Below the pieces are notes generated by a model that made no database searches, was not told the origin of the DNA, and saw only the letters and a program-made list of their open reading frames with translations. DNA of 64,000 bases from Euglena gracilis (lineage: Eukaryota; Euglenida; Euglenophyceae; Euglenales): the NCBI GenBank assembly GCA_039621445.1, contig CP154955.1, positions 16,968,691 to 17,032,690 of the forward strand, given 5' to 3'. The first letter of the stretch is position 1; every line of letters begins with the position of its first letter. Shown in pieces: positions 22,901-31,798 of this stretch. Made by a program: the position numbers and the translations under genes.

Positions 22901-25900
22901 GGGGGGGGGGACCCCCCCGGTCTTAAAAAAAAACCCTGATCCTGCCCTGGGCATGGGCTGCGGCGTGAGGCACCGGCCGCGGGGCCCCGGGGCCGAGTTG
23001 TACTTCAGCGACATGGACGCCTTCCTGGCCGGGCTGCTGCTGACGGACAGCACCCGCCTCGTGGTCGCCCTCAACGACTCGCGGCTGTCCAAGGTCGGCG
23101 ACGCCTTCGGCCGCGCCGGCCCCTCCGGGGACGACGCCCGGGCCGCCAACGTTCACCCCGGACCTGCCCGCCACACGTGTGCCGAGGGGCAGGAATGGGG
23201 TGGCCCAGCTTCACCCGTCCGCCTGCCCCGTCTGGTTGGATTGGCCCCCGGGTTCCATGCCGCCGCCAGTTTTGGGCCTGTTGGGGAATGCGGTCCACGT
23301 TGCCAACCCGGTGCTCCTGTCCCCCCTCTCTTGCTGTGCAGAGACAAACTCTGCCCGGTTCTGTCCCGGATGGCGGCCTGTCGGGGACAACTGCTCGGAG
23401 TGGTTCCTCTCCCAGTCCTGCCGCCCGGAATTGCGTCCGGACCCCTCCGGAGCTGCCTTTCCTGGCGGATGGCTGCCCACTTTGTCCTCCCAGACACCTC
23501 AGCCAGCAAATCCACGTCCTAAATTTTGCAGCCTTTGACCCCCGGGGGGGGGGGGGCGTCCTTAAGCAACTCCCTGACGGTCAGCCGGTAAAAAGAATTG
23601 GGGCATTGGTGTGGCATGTGGTATGCCAGTGTGAACCTCATTGTGCCATCCACGGCGGGCGCAACGCACGCCGAGCTTGGCCAAGTCCACTTGGGCCGGG
23701 CCCGGACCAATTGTGTTCGAGCCGAAAACCAGCGTTTTTCGACCCCCCCCCGGGCCGGGGCTGGAGGGGTCCGCCCCGCGCCAGCTCGGGCAGTGGCTGC
23801 TGCCCCGCCGGGCGACGCTGCAGGCGCCGCGGGGGCACACGCTGGTGGTGCTCGGCCCCCTCATCTGGGACATCTTCCCCTCCACCATCGGCACCCTCAC
23901 CTGCCCCGGGCGCGGCCTGGGCCGCAGCCCCATCGATGGACGTCACTCCACCGCCACAAAATCCACCCCCCCCTCAGCATTTGTTATTGGTGCTTGGAGA
24001 GCAACGGTGTGTGTGCCTGGACGTGACAGAGAATGCAGAAAAGCACCAAATGGCAGTCAGCCACCGGGGGGGCATAGTCTGGGGGAATTTCCCTATCGGG
24101 ATCGAGATGATAATATATCTCGAGGATCAGGCAGATCCAAGCTCTGAACCAAAACTGCTGCAAATACAGCAGGAGTTGACGTTGACGGTTACGACGCCCA
24201 TTCGAGCTTTGGTGTACATCCTTTGGATTTTTGCAAAGATGCAATAGCATGATGTGCTTTGGCGCTTCCTGCGGGACGTTGGCCTGTTGGCCTTCTTCGT
24301 CATGGCGGGGGGGGGGGGGGGCTGGATCTGGGCATCCAGGATACAGAAAACTACCATTGTCATCCAGGTTGCTGCATTCAGGCTGAAATACGTGATTCGC
24401 CGAAATGGACCGTGTTCCCAGCGTATTAAGGGCACCCAAACTCTTTTCGAGCAGGATTGTGTTCTTTTCGAAGTAACAAAGCAGGCCATGCCTGGGCACC
24501 ATTTCACGCTGGTCGGTCTGAATGCGTCGCTGATCAACGATCCCAGCCAGCCAATCCCCCTTGCTGTGAAATTTGCTGAACCTGACAGTTTTCCATGTCC
24601 ACCTGACCATCTCCCCAGACGGGGGGGGGTCAGGCAAGTATCCATCCCTCCCAGGCCTGTACTCGCCAACCTGGCCTCATAGAGAATGCACATGCACAAC
24701 AACAATGCATAGTTGTTGTGCATAGTTTTTGCATGAGCAACAACTATGCACTTGACAACAAAAACACACACTCAGGGCTGTATCCGAATCCCCGCAACCC
24801 CATGGGTGGTGGGGGGGAGCCGACCCCCCCACCCCCATCCTGGTGGTAGTGGGGGGGGGTTCCGACCCCCCCTCCAGGCTTTCTCGTATTTTAGGTCAAA
24901 ATTTCCCTTGGAGCGGGTGCCATGGTGGGTGGGGGGATCGACCCCCCCACCTCCCAGGTGGGGGGTTCAACCCCCCCCCCCGCCAGGCCTTCCCGACAGC
25001 CCTGCACACACTTCCCATCCACAGTCCCATCCACATACTGGATAGGCTGTTTTCATTCTCTCCTTCTCAAGCCGACCGGGCTGAAACATATTGGACATAC
25101 AGTCCGGACAAGGGGCAACCATCAATTTTCCCTTAATTGTTTGGGGTTAACTCTAAGCAAATCCCAGATGCCAGAACTCCATTTTCCGGGGCACATTGTG
25201 TGTGAAAATGAAATGGTGCCCCTGCTTTCATTCACTGACCGAGAGCTGGACCCCCCTTCCTCACCTCCAAGTGATAATTTCGCCCCATATCCCTCACTGG
25301 TTGGGTTCTTGTCATTCCTGGCCGGAGGTCGGTCGGCGGACGTGGGGGGCCGAGGGGGGCGGCTGGAACCATCGTGGCGGCGCAGCGGCAGGCCACCAAA
25401 ACGCTGGGCGACATCTGGACGGAGCAGCTGGGCACGCTGACTGCTGCGGACGCCGGCCTGCAGGCGTACCTGACCTCGGCCGGCCCCCGGCAGCGATGGC
25501 CCCCTCCCCCAAGGTCTGCTGAGGTCCCACGGCCCCTGCTTCGCTTGAGCGGGCTCGAAAACCACCGCTGGCCGAAAGCTGTGTGCTGCCCGGAACCTGG
25601 AGAACCAAAGTGAAAAAAAAGGAGATGGCATCGTTGTGTTATGGAGTCAATATGCAACGAGTGCCGTTGACTTGAGCTTGAAGCCAACCACAGGGAGAGA
25701 GGAACACGCCTCTCTCCACAGAGGCATGTATAGATTGCCTTTTTTCATTCAAGGTGTAGGAAAAAAATTTCCACCCTGTTCCGAAAGTTTTCTCCAGATT
25801 TTCAGATGATTCCTTTGAGTACCCCCCCCCCCGAAATAATACCCCCGGGGTATAAATTTTTTCGCCTGAAGTCTCGGCCCGAGGGGGGGTATTATTTGGG

Positions 25901-28900
25901 GGGCAATAGCTCCCCAAAATTTTCGAAATTTTTCAAAGTCCCATAGGACCCAAAATCAGCCAAAGGGGAATTCAGGCGAATGAAATTTAGCATTTTTGGA
26001 GGCCAGATGATCCAGAAGAATCGATGTTTTTGTAATTTATTGTCAAATTTCAGGTCAAAATCCGGGTCGTTGGCCCAACATTGGAGGGGGGTATTAACTC
26101 AGTCATTGAAGTCCCGGCCCAATAAAGCAATACAAGCCCACAAAGTCACCTTTCCGCCATTCACACTTGTTTTGGGGGTGCGCTCCTCCTCCACTGTTTT
26201 TTTTATTAAATCAAATTTTCGAAAAGTACACAAGGAACAGTTTGCTCATTTCCATTTTTTTTCCAGAAAAGAGTGTTTGATCAAAAACAGCCGGTGGAGA
26301 TTACGTTGCAAAACGAAGTTATGCCCCGGATGTTTTCTCCCCCCTTACAGAATTTTGTCCCCTCCGGGCTGGACATCCACGTTGCATTCTGTTTCCTTTT
26401 TGTTTGCGGGGCGTACTTTCAGACGTTCGTCTTTTCAGCCTCGCCCTGCGCCCAGCGCAGGGAACCCCCGACGTGTACGGGTACGGGTATGGGTACGGGT
26501 ACGGGTGGGCCCGGGGGCCGGCAGCGGTGGAGGACACCAACCTGGCCTCCCTCGGGGCCATGCGGGGGGCGATGGCCGGGGCAGACCGGGAATCCCAGAA
26601 ACCATATTGCCTCATCCAGGGGATTTCTTAAGCCGGAGGGTACCCCACTCCCGGGGGGGGGGGTCCAGCCAGCCAGCCAGCTCAAACCCAGCCAGCAGCC
26701 CAAATTCGGGCTGGGAGCCCCCCGGGGGGGGGGGTCGAGTGAAATAAAGTCGGGTCCAGCCCGGCCAGAGGCCGGGCCAGCCAACCGCAGGCTGGCCAGC
26801 CAACTGGGCTGCCCAGGTCACCTATCCCTGCATTTTTTCCCCTCACCACAGCTTCCTCCATCACAGCCCCCCAGCCTTGATCTAGCTCCATCCACCAAAA
26901 TGTCGAAAATGGCAAATAAATTTTAGAAAATTTTGTTTTTCACCGACCCAGCCCAGCCCAGCCCCCTCCAGCCCCAGACCCTCCCCTCCCCCCCCACCCC
27001 CCGGGGGGGGGTCCAGCCAGCCAGCTCAAATCTAGCCAGCAGCCTTTTTGCCAGCCGGAGGCGGGCCCCCCCCCCCCCGGGGGGGGGGGTCCTTAAGAAA
27101 TCCCCTGGCCTCATCATGGTCCCATAATCTCAGAAACCAGGTTGCTGGGCGGTCAACCCCATCCCCTTCCACCCCCTGGTTAGGTAGGGGGTCCAATCCA
27201 TACCAACGCTTTTAGGCGATTCCAACTCCACACCCCCCAGGAGGGGTGAGTGGCGTCTTTTTTTTTTGGAGTGACTGCCTGGTTTTTGGCTCAGATATCC
27301 ACCCCTGTACGCAGCGGTGTTTGGACCCCTCAACCCCTTCCCGAATTGTCCAATGTTTTCGCTTAATCACCGCCGACCGTTTTCCTTTGCCCGGGGCCAT
27401 GTGGGGCGGGAGGGGCCCCGCCCCACATGGCCCCGGATGGGTGGGGCCGTCCCGTGCCGCCCTGCCGGGGGCGGAGGAGGTGGAGCAGCTGGCCCGCACC
27501 GCCCAGGAAGCCCTCGACGCCTCCCTCGGCGGTAGCGGCACGCTCGGGGCCCCACCCGGCCGCTGGGGGGGGGGGGGGGGGGGGCCGGGCTGACCCAAAC
27601 ACAGTGCCTGTCCAAACACTGCCACACTTGGCTGGTTCCGGGCGGTGGCGCAGATTCCGGATCCGGAATCGCTTCTGGAACGTTGTTGGCTCTCTCTGCC
27701 GCCCGTCTGGTGTCGGTGCTGCGTAGGAGCTGCCCATAAACGATGCACCTGCCCACCCCCCAACTCCGGGATCCAGGATCACCGCGGGTTGGGGCTGCCC
27801 ACCGCTTGTGCCTGCCACGGCACATGCAGCTGGGCCACCGCTGGGTGGTGGCCGATGCCCCGGGCCGCCCGCCGTTGCCCGGCGGGTTGGCCGCAGTCGG
27901 GTTCCGGGGGCCCCGGGCCCCCCGCAAGGCCCGGCCCCGGCCCTGAAACTGACGGGGATGCTGGCGGCGCAGACGGCGCAGGTGGCCGCGGAGCGGGAGA
28001 AGCACCTCGCGGCGCTGACGGGCCAGCTGGGCTGGACGGTGGGCATCGTGCTCGGCGTCCTGCTGCCCGGGGACGTATCCCCCCCCCTCTGCCGTAGACC
28101 TCCAGGGCAGTTAGGTGCGTGTCCAGGTGCGTGTGCGTGCATGCGCGCGCGTGTTTTGTGTGTGCTCCCCACCGCGAGAGACTTGGCACACTTGGGTTTC
28201 CAACGGAGCTTTCAGTGTGGGGTGCGTCCCCGTCGGCGGGGATCTTGGTCGTCGGCCTCTATGGCACCCTCTCCACCCAGGCCCACACTGTGTGGGGCTC
28301 ATCCGCCCCAAATCCTGCCACGTTGGAAAGCTCGCACCTACAGATGCCTTCATCATACAGCCCCCTCCCCCCAGGCGTATTGTCATACTGTACACTTCTG
28401 CTTGGGAAACTTGCAGACCCCCACCAGTCGACCTGTCTGGTGAACCGTCCACGCCCCCCCCCCTCTGTGCAAGACACAGCTTGCCCATCTGATACCCCCA
28501 TCAACCGCATTTTCAGCCATACCCAAAATGTTTTTATGGTCTATGGCATGGTACCCATAACACAGCTTGCCCATGACATCCCTCCCCTCCCTGTGTCAAC
28601 CGCATTCTCCCTGTAATTTGGTGTCAGCATGGGGGGGGCTTGCACACCGACCAGCCAACCACCCCATGGCACAGCGAATGTACCCCCCCCCCCTTGTCCA
28701 ACGACCGGCCTTGTCCAACAACCCCCCCCCCGGTCAGTAGCGATCTTTTTCCAGGTGATCTTTTTTTCCAGACGTTCGCGTTCTTACCTTTCTTACAACT
28801 TTCATGGCAGGTTTTGTACCTGGGCAACAAGTTTTTTTTGCCTGGTTTCCTTCAAATCAGCAACTTTTGGCCTTTTTTTGGCCATGTTTTGGCCATTTTG

Positions 28901-31002
28901 GGCCATTTTTGGCCACTTTTGGCCACTCTGGGCTGCATTTGGCAAATTAGGCCATTTTTGGATGCTTTGAATGCATTTTGCTTCATTTATGCCAATTTTT
29001 GGCTGCTTCTGGCTATTTTTGCACATTTGTGGCCATTTTAAACCACTTCTGGCTGCTTTTATCCACTTTTTGGCCCCATTTTGACCATTTTTGGCCATTT
29101 TGTGACCATTTTGTGACCATTTTGTGACCATTTTGTGCACGCGGGAGAAAAAATTTTTTTGACCCCGGTCTTGTCTAACGACCACCCCCCGGTCAGTAGC
29201 GATATTTATTGGTCGTTGGACAAGGGGGGGGGGGAGGTATGATGGGGTGGTTGGCCCTGGCGTCCCTGGCATCCTGGCTAGAAGATCGCGCCAGGGACAC
29301 CCCCACCATTCTGTGAGCGTTTGTGGCTTGGCAGCAGGCAGGGTGTTCAGTTAGCGACGGTTTTGTAGAGGGGGTCCGCCCTGGCGGTGGGGCCTGCGCC
29401 ATCACCCGCAGCCTCGGGGCCATCATCTGGTCCATGGAGGAGGCGGCCACCATGAACCTGGACGCGGTGGCTGACCCCCGCCGCTCCTGGGTCACGGCCG
29501 GGGGGCAGCCTCGACCTCGGCCTCGGCCCGAATTGCCGGAAGCCCCCCCCCCCAATGCTGACGGGTTGCGCAGCCATTAGTGTCTGGCGGAAACCTCCCC
29601 GTTTCCCAAGGTCGCATGCGTCCGCACGGCCAATATTGGGTTTCATGAACAGAATGGTTTGGCAGGGTTGGACAACAAACCTTTGACGCAGCAGCTCTCA
29701 GCGAAGAGACACTTTCTGTTCATTTCGGATGTAGCCTTGCTGTTTTGGATGGATAAGAGATGGCAAATGAAGGGGGGGGGGGGCTCTGGGCAGCCGCTGC
29801 CGTCTGAGGCCAGAGGTTCGGCGCATACAAGTTGCGTTCCATACGCTGGTGGTTCGCTTGGCCAGCAGTCTGGAGGCTGGGGTGGTGGGTGGGCTCCAGC
29901 TGGCAGAGAGTGCGGGGATCCAATGCTGCCACCAAGGCGGTTATCGGACGATGCAAATCACTCAGCCACTGATCGATCCCCCCCCGGGGTGACTCGAATT
30001 TTTATTTTTGCCCGGACCCCTCCCCCCCAGGGGGGGTCGGTAAAAAAACCCCTTCTGAGGTAAAGTGGCCGGCGTCGAAGGCACTGGAAACCTTAGGCCA
30101 TTTTTTCATGTTTGTGGTCAATTTTCCCCTTGTATTAACCCCCCCCCCCCGGGAGCAGGGCAGAACGGGAATCGGCCAAACAGCCAGGGTGGTGGGTGGG
30201 GGGGATCGACTCCCCCCAACCCCTGCATGGTGGGTGGGGGGGGTCGACCACCCTCACCACCACCTCTTCCCGTATTTCCAGGAGCACCAATTTTTGGACC
30301 CGAAAAAATTTCCGGCGCCTTCGGCGCCAGGTAGTTTTTTTTTGACCCATTTTGGGACCCATATGGGAGGTCCCCCAAAAACCTCTCAAAACCCCATTTT
30401 TTTACACCTTCTAAAAATTCAACATTTTCTCAAAATTTTGATTTTGAGAGGTTTTTGAAGCAAAAAAAAATGCAATTGAAAATCTAAAAAAAAATTGCAA
30501 AGAGAAAAAAAATGTCAGTAAAATTTGATTATGCCAAAATTTGGACCACTTTTTTTGACCTTCGTTTTTTTTTCACCCCCCTCCTAAAAACTATCAGTTT
30601 TTAACCCTGAAATTTTGAGATTTTTTTGTGAAAAAATGTGGTTTTCCATCAAAGAATCATGTGCTTTGATATCATTTTTCAAAAAAAATTTCTAAAAAAT
30701 TTCCGGCCAAAATCCCCTTTTTCCCAAAATCGGTGAAAATGCTGTGGTGGGTGGGGGAGTCGACCCCCCCCCCCACCAAGCCTTCCCATTCTGCCCTGCC
30801 CGGGAGGGAAGTGACTGACTAATAAAGTTTTTGCAGAGGGGTAAAAAACAGTTGTATGCATCGGATTGAGTGCTCTGGGGAGGGGACCACTCACATCCGC
30901 ACTGCTGCATTTGGCTCATTACAGCCCTGGTTCCTGCAGGTGGGCAGACAGAACGTGGTTATGTTCTTTTTTGTGAACAAGAACGGGCTTCTTTTTAAGG
31001 AG
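13792..31002 (+). CDS. candidate multi-exon receptor gene with Cache-like ectodomain (partial model)
   Basis: Span of a set of + strand exons sharing extreme G/C third-position bias and GT..AG borders, listed separately. In order they give a signal anchor (13.8 kb), helical N-glycosylated segments (14.4, 17.5, 18.6 kb), Cys-rich segments (18.9, 19.5, 21.0, 23.3 kb), two segments resembling a dCache sensor (21.7 and 23.0 kb), helical segments (25.4, 26.5, 27.5 kb) and a second hydrophobic helix (28.0 kb). Cache domains bind small ligands outside the cell and signal through a membrane helix to a kinase, cyclase or methyl-accepting domain. No such output domain is visible, and the grouping into a single gene is inference. 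Confidence 0.4.
14363..14520 (+). CDS. exon, helical extracellular segment
   Basis: A CGGCACAG acceptor, then AVGHFGALVRDLVGDSSVVV and AHVIAAEYNASARRLQQ with almost pure G/C third positions. It contains an N-A-S glycosylation sequon. Predicted largely helical. The donor is not certain; GTGTCC lies near 14540. Follows the signal-anchor exon and fits the start of an ectodomain. Confidence 0.55.
14575..14800. repeat. self-complementary CTCTGTCA/TGACAGAG repeat block
   Basis: More than 200 bp made of the octamers CTCTGTCA and TGACAGAG in alternating orientation. It includes a tandem unit of about 34 bp repeated near 14690-14750. The block can fold extensively on itself. It lies just after the exon ending near 14520, within the presumed intron. 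Confidence 0.9.
15058..15280. repeat. CAATTGACGCCCC dispersed repeat, copy 1
   Basis: Tandem CCCGGGCAATTGACGCCCC modules, then GGCCAATTTGTCACCCC, followed by a 100-bp segment (TTTTCGCCGACATGACTCGA and beyond) that recurs with few changes at 46.27-46.36 kb in the same orientation. Related modules lie at 17.26 kb and, inverted, at 45.4 kb. Confidence 0.75.
15290..17190. other. AT-rich intron-like stretch, no gene recognised
   Basis: About 1.9 kb dominated by T-runs and mixed AT sequence, with G/C homopolymers near 16.7-16.9 kb. No frame has the exon codon bias. A poly-T-rich zone at 16.32-16.63 kb is notable only for composition. Confidence 0.5.
17196..17415. repeat. CAATTGACGCCCC dispersed repeat, copy 2
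   Basis: A repeated GGGCRATYGACGCCCCC module (three units) followed by AAATTGTCACCCC units. The left flank, including GATGGTGTTCTTGGTCATTT, is also shared with the inverted copy at 45.38-45.56 kb, so the element is at least 200 bp long. Confidence 0.75.
17464..17620 (+). CDS. exon, helical extracellular segment
   Basis: AG at 17462-17463 and a GTCCCC donor at 17621. The frame gives TNITLDLLSFARLASNRSRA and DVQRLVASFGGFMQDVIGSF, with N-I-T and N-R-S sequons and an amphipathic helical pattern. Every third position is nearly G or C. Likely part of the receptor ectodomain between the anchor and the Cys-rich region. Confidence 0.65.
17690..17920. repeat. TG-rich degenerate microsatellite
   Basis: Repeated TGTGTGTG, GTGCTGTG and GCGCGTG tracts immediately downstream of the exon at 17464. 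Cys-Val-rich frames here are not genes. Confidence 0.85.
18560..18689 (+). CDS. exon, likely start of Cache-like sensor
   Basis: AG at 18558-18559 and a GTACCC donor at 18690. It encodes AFSSLVHDRLLAIRRIDELY, then QLGPWARAERVAVLWLHPQ. A long helix with the pattern Leu-x-x-Arg-Leu-x-x-Ile-x-x-Ile-x-x-Leu typically opens double Cache domains; that link is inference. GC3 is very high. Confidence 0.65.
18897..18966 (+). CDS. putative short Cys-rich exon
   Basis: A GATGCAG acceptor, then CCGSGNTMCSAENDEEWTC in frame and a GTGTCC donor at 18967. Four Cys in about 20 residues and the acidic stretch fit a disulfide-bonded ectodomain loop. Codon bias is weaker than in neighbouring exons, so confidence is limited. 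Confidence 0.4.
19042..19185 (+). CDS. exon, Cys-containing segment
   Basis: A TGCCCAG acceptor and a GTTCAG donor at 19186. The frame gives SHALTAPLTRNDCIILAALC, then SSDMSVPAGLVLALAGPCML. It contains three Cys and moderately hydrophobic stretches. It could be a beta-rich core of the sensor. The start may be 3 or 13 bases further right because AG recurs. Confidence 0.5.
19532..19702 (+). CDS. exon, Cache-like ectodomain segment
   Basis: A CTGCCAG acceptor and a GTATGA donor at 19703. It encodes GTYTGGYYSCHDDV, then AHRYINGTRVPGQLYWDAYN and TRDPVRPTDFDDIFG. The N-G-T sequon, the aromatic pairs and the Tyr-Trp-x-x-Tyr-Asn-x-x-x-Pro arrangement are like the ligand-pocket strands of extracellular Cache domains. 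One of the best-bounded exons in this gene. Confidence 0.7.
19750..20990. other. no gene recognised
   Basis: Intron-like, AT-rich in 20.3-20.6 kb. No codon-biased frame seen. Confidence 0.45.
21014..21174 (+). CDS. exon, Cys-rich ectodomain segment
   Basis: AG at 21012-21013. The frame reads WQQRCLTEAPRWEPTNVSA, then ACIQNDNCTCGFDVRCRKW, with six Cys and N-V-S and N-C-T sequons, consistent with a secreted disulfide-rich module. Donor candidates are GTGCCC at 21175 or GTGGTG at 21172. GC3 is nearly complete. Confidence 0.7.
21703..21801 (+). CDS. exon, Cache-like core segment
   Basis: A CGGCACAG acceptor; the frame gives MTEPYLDFFTRAPLVAFYFP and IYDYSAQPPAL. The pattern Pro-Tyr-x-Asp, then hydrophobic strand, then Pro-x-Tyr-Asp is the hallmark segment of dCache_1 domains (family knowledge). 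A GTCGCC donor at 21802 is likely, although the frame stays open to about 21825. Confidence 0.65.
21830..22670. other. no gene recognised
   Basis: Presumed intron between the exons at 21703 and 22998; the right part holds the MITE at 22676. Nothing else identified. Confidence 0.45.
22676..22938. mobile_element. hAT-like MITE, copy 1 (263 bp)
   Basis: Starts CAGGGGTTTTTTTA and ends TTAAAAAAAAACCCTG, with inner GTCGTGCACCCC and GACCCCCCCGGTCTT segments shared with other copies. It is flanked by a perfect 8-bp duplication ATCCTGCC at 22668-22675 and 22939-22946. An 8-bp duplication with CAGGG-type ends is characteristic of the hAT superfamily. It has no coding capacity, so it would need a transposase elsewhere. 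It contains the CGGCGCCGAAGGCGCCG palindrome. Confidence 0.85.
22998..23093 (+). CDS. exon, Cache-like membrane-distal segment
   Basis: GCCGAG acceptor and a GTCGGC donor at 23094. It encodes LYFSDMDAFLAGLLLTDSTR, then LVVALNDSRLSK. The Asp-x-Asp-x-Phe-Leu-x-x-Leu helix followed by a Val-Val-Ala-Leu strand and a turn matches the end of dCache_1 domains. It lies 60 bp downstream of the MITE. GC3 is nearly complete. Confidence 0.65.
23342..23434 (+). CDS. exon, Cys-rich segment
   Basis: A TTGCTGTGCAG acceptor and a GTCCGG donor at 23435. The frame gives NSARFCPGWRPVGDNCSEW and FLSQSCRPEL: three Cys, aromatic residues and an N-C-S sequon. Alternative frames are open but less protein-like. Probably part of the same ectodomain. 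Confidence 0.5.
23785..23945 (+). CDS. exon of receptor-like gene
   Basis: A GCGCCAG acceptor, then LGQWLLPRRATLQAPRGH and TLVVLGPLIWDIFPSTIG in a frame with essentially all third positions G or C. The hydrophobic strand followed by Trp-Asp-Ile-Phe-Pro is compatible with a sensor-domain strand. 3' end uncertain. Confidence 0.55.
24254..24680 (+). CDS. open frame of 142 codons, uncertain
   Basis: Encodes a hydrophobic start, then MPGHHFTLVGLNASLINDP and PLAVKFAEPDSFPCP. It reads like protein but lacks the G/C third-position bias, and a frame of 217 codons overlaps it on the minus strand. It could be an exon of the + strand gene, a mobile-element remnant or chance. Confidence 0.2.
24780..25010. 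repeat. GTCGACC-type dispersed repeat, tandem modules
   Basis: Three G/C-arm modules (GGTGGGGGG..GACCCCCCCACC) followed by CAGGCCTTCCCGACAGCCC, closely similar to 13.58-13.80 kb. Confidence 0.6.
25386..25464 (+). CDS. exon, helical segment
   Basis: A GGCGCAG acceptor (a second AG six bases on) and a GTACCT donor at 25465. It encodes RQATKTLGDIWTEQLGTLT and AADAGLQA, an amphipathic helix with a G/C-biased frame. The frame remains open to about 25490, so the exon may be slightly longer. Confidence 0.55.
25815..25912. repeat. AATAATACC/ACTTCGGGCG element
   Basis: CCGAAATAATACCCC, then TTTTTTCGCCTGAAGTC, then GGGGGTATTATTTGGGG: another copy of the 3.7 kb and 11 kb family, with inverted ends. 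Confidence 0.65.
25920..26455. other. no gene recognised
   Basis: Intron-like sequence leading to the exon at 26461. Confidence 0.4.
26461..26600 (+). CDS. exon containing a Tyr-Gly repeat
   Basis: A CCCAGCGCAG acceptor; the frame gives TPDVYGYGYGYGYGWARG, then AAVEDTNLASLGAMRGAMAG. The Tyr-Gly run is encoded by a TACGGG hexanucleotide microsatellite lying inside the coding frame. The following helix resembles the exon at 29412 (both have an Ala/Ser-Leu-Gly-Ala core). 3' end uncertain; the plain frame stays open to about 26630. Confidence 0.55.
26640..27130. repeat. CCAGCCAGCC and G/C-run repeats
   Basis: CAGCCAGCCAGCTCAAA with poly-G/poly-C segments occurs twice (about 26655-26700 and 27010-27060). 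No gene seen. Confidence 0.5.
27477..27531 (+). CDS. short helical exon
   Basis: Encodes EVEQLARTAQEALDASLG in a fully G/C-biased frame, ending at a GTAGCG donor at 27532. Heptad-like spacing suggests a coiled coil or helical stalk near the membrane. The acceptor is one of two closely spaced AGs. Confidence 0.5.
27973..28074 (+). CDS. exon, stalk helix plus membrane span
   Basis: A GGCGGCGCAG acceptor and a GTATCC donor at 28075; 34 codons in phase. It encodes TAQVAAEREKHLAALTGQLG, then WTVGIVLGVLLPGD. A charged helix running directly into a hydrophobic segment is the usual layout of a sensor stalk entering the membrane. The next exon should complete the span; a candidate after the AG at 28214-28215 is ambiguous in frame. 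Confidence 0.6.
28860..29135. repeat. TTTTGGCCA-type tandem repeat
   Basis: Degenerate tandem copies of a 9-12 bp unit, CCATTTTTGG/CCACTTTTGG, over about 270 bp. The same motif forms shorter arrays at 51.36-51.50, 55.13-55.19 and 57.15-57.21 kb. Confidence 0.85.
29412..29490 (+). CDS. short helical exon
   Basis: A CACCCGCAG acceptor and a GTCACG donor at 29491. The frame gives LGAIIWSMEEAATMNLDAVA and DPRRSW with nearly all third positions G or C. Similar helical character to the segments at 26.5 kb. Its place in the protein is unknown; it lies after the membrane-span exon and may be cytoplasmic. Confidence 0.55.
30130..30380. repeat. GTCGACC-type repeat with GGCGCCTTCGGCGCC core
   Basis: G/C-arm modules around GATCGACTCCCC and GGTCGACC, followed by ATTTCCAGGNNNNCCAATTTTTG and the 15-bp palindrome at about 30314-30328. 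A related module lies at 30735-30800. Confidence 0.6.
30940..31002 (+). CDS. short exon, 21 codons
   Basis: A TTCCTGCAG acceptor and a GTGCGC donor at 31003, exactly 63 bases. It encodes VGRQNVVMFFFVNKNGLLF followed by KE. Unlike the other exons, its codons are not strongly G/C-biased, so it could be from a different gene. Beta-strand-like; product unknown. Confidence 0.4.
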
Positions 31003-31009
31003 GTGCGCA

Positions 31010-31670
31010 CCCCCGGGGGGAGGGGGAGGTTAGGGAGTTTCCAACCCCCTGGGGGTTGGGTTTTAGGGTGGGTATTGTTTACCCCCCCCCCCTGGCGCCA
31101 AAGGCGGGCCAAAAATAGTCATTTTCAAAAGAACAATTCCTTGACTTATAAACCCCCCACTTTGGCTGACCAACCAAACCAGATCCTGTAAACCCCTTTT
31201 GTTTTTGGGGGGGGAGATTTATCCGCCCCCCCCCCCCCCCCGGGTCAGTTTTGGACCCCAATGCCTGCCGACCTAGCCAATTTTAGTGAAAATCCAACCC
31301 CCCCCCCAAATGACCCCCAAACGCCCCAAATTGACAATTTTTGGCAAGTTTGGTCCAAAGTTGCACTTTTGATGATGGTTGGCCACATAATACTTGCTAA
31401 AAATTTGTTTTGCTCGTTTTGTACCCAAAAAATTTCTGTTTGCCATCCGCAGCCTGGTTGGGGGGGCAGGTGTGCTGGTGGTGGGGGAGGGGGCTCATGA
31501 GTACCAAAATGGCAGCGAGCGGGTGGCAGGGTGGCAGGGTCTGTACTGGGTGAGGCACAGTTGAGCAGTTGAGCATGGCAGGGGTTCAATCTCAGGAGCA
31601 GCACAACAGGTAAGGATTGGTGGCGACGTTGCTACCTAAAATTAAGAGGGGGGAGATCAAAGTAAAGTTC
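31010..31670. other. spacer between opposing genes; missing eIF2B alpha 3' exons not seen
   Basis: Contains G/C runs and mixed sequence. I searched it by eye on the minus strand for the C-terminal eIF2B alpha motifs (a Gly-Ala-Glu loop, then Gly-Gly-x-x-Asn) and did not find them. Confidence 0.4.
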
Positions 31671-31679
31671 ATGAATTAC

Positions 31680-31798
31680 CCACCACTGCAGGGATGACAC
31701 GTTCAGCAGCACACCCCTTTCGCTCTGGCAGCGACTCGGTGAAGATGAGCCTTAGCTGCCGGTTGCGCTTGGCGACGGTGACGACGGCGGCCGGAGGA
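31680..31798 (-). CDS. EIF2B1: eIF2B alpha exon 6
   Basis: A GGGCATAG acceptor and a G|GTAATT donor. It encodes VVTVAKRNRQLRLIFTESLP, then ERKGCAAERVIPAVV. The Thr-Glu-Ser-x-Pro loop and the following Ile-Pro-x-x-Val strand match the start of the Rossmann-like C-terminal domain. The next expected motif is not found to the left. Confidence 0.85.

Noticed and set aside
23984-24637. 217-codon minus-strand open frame
   Set aside because: No recognisable motif, no codon bias, and the opposite strand is equally open.
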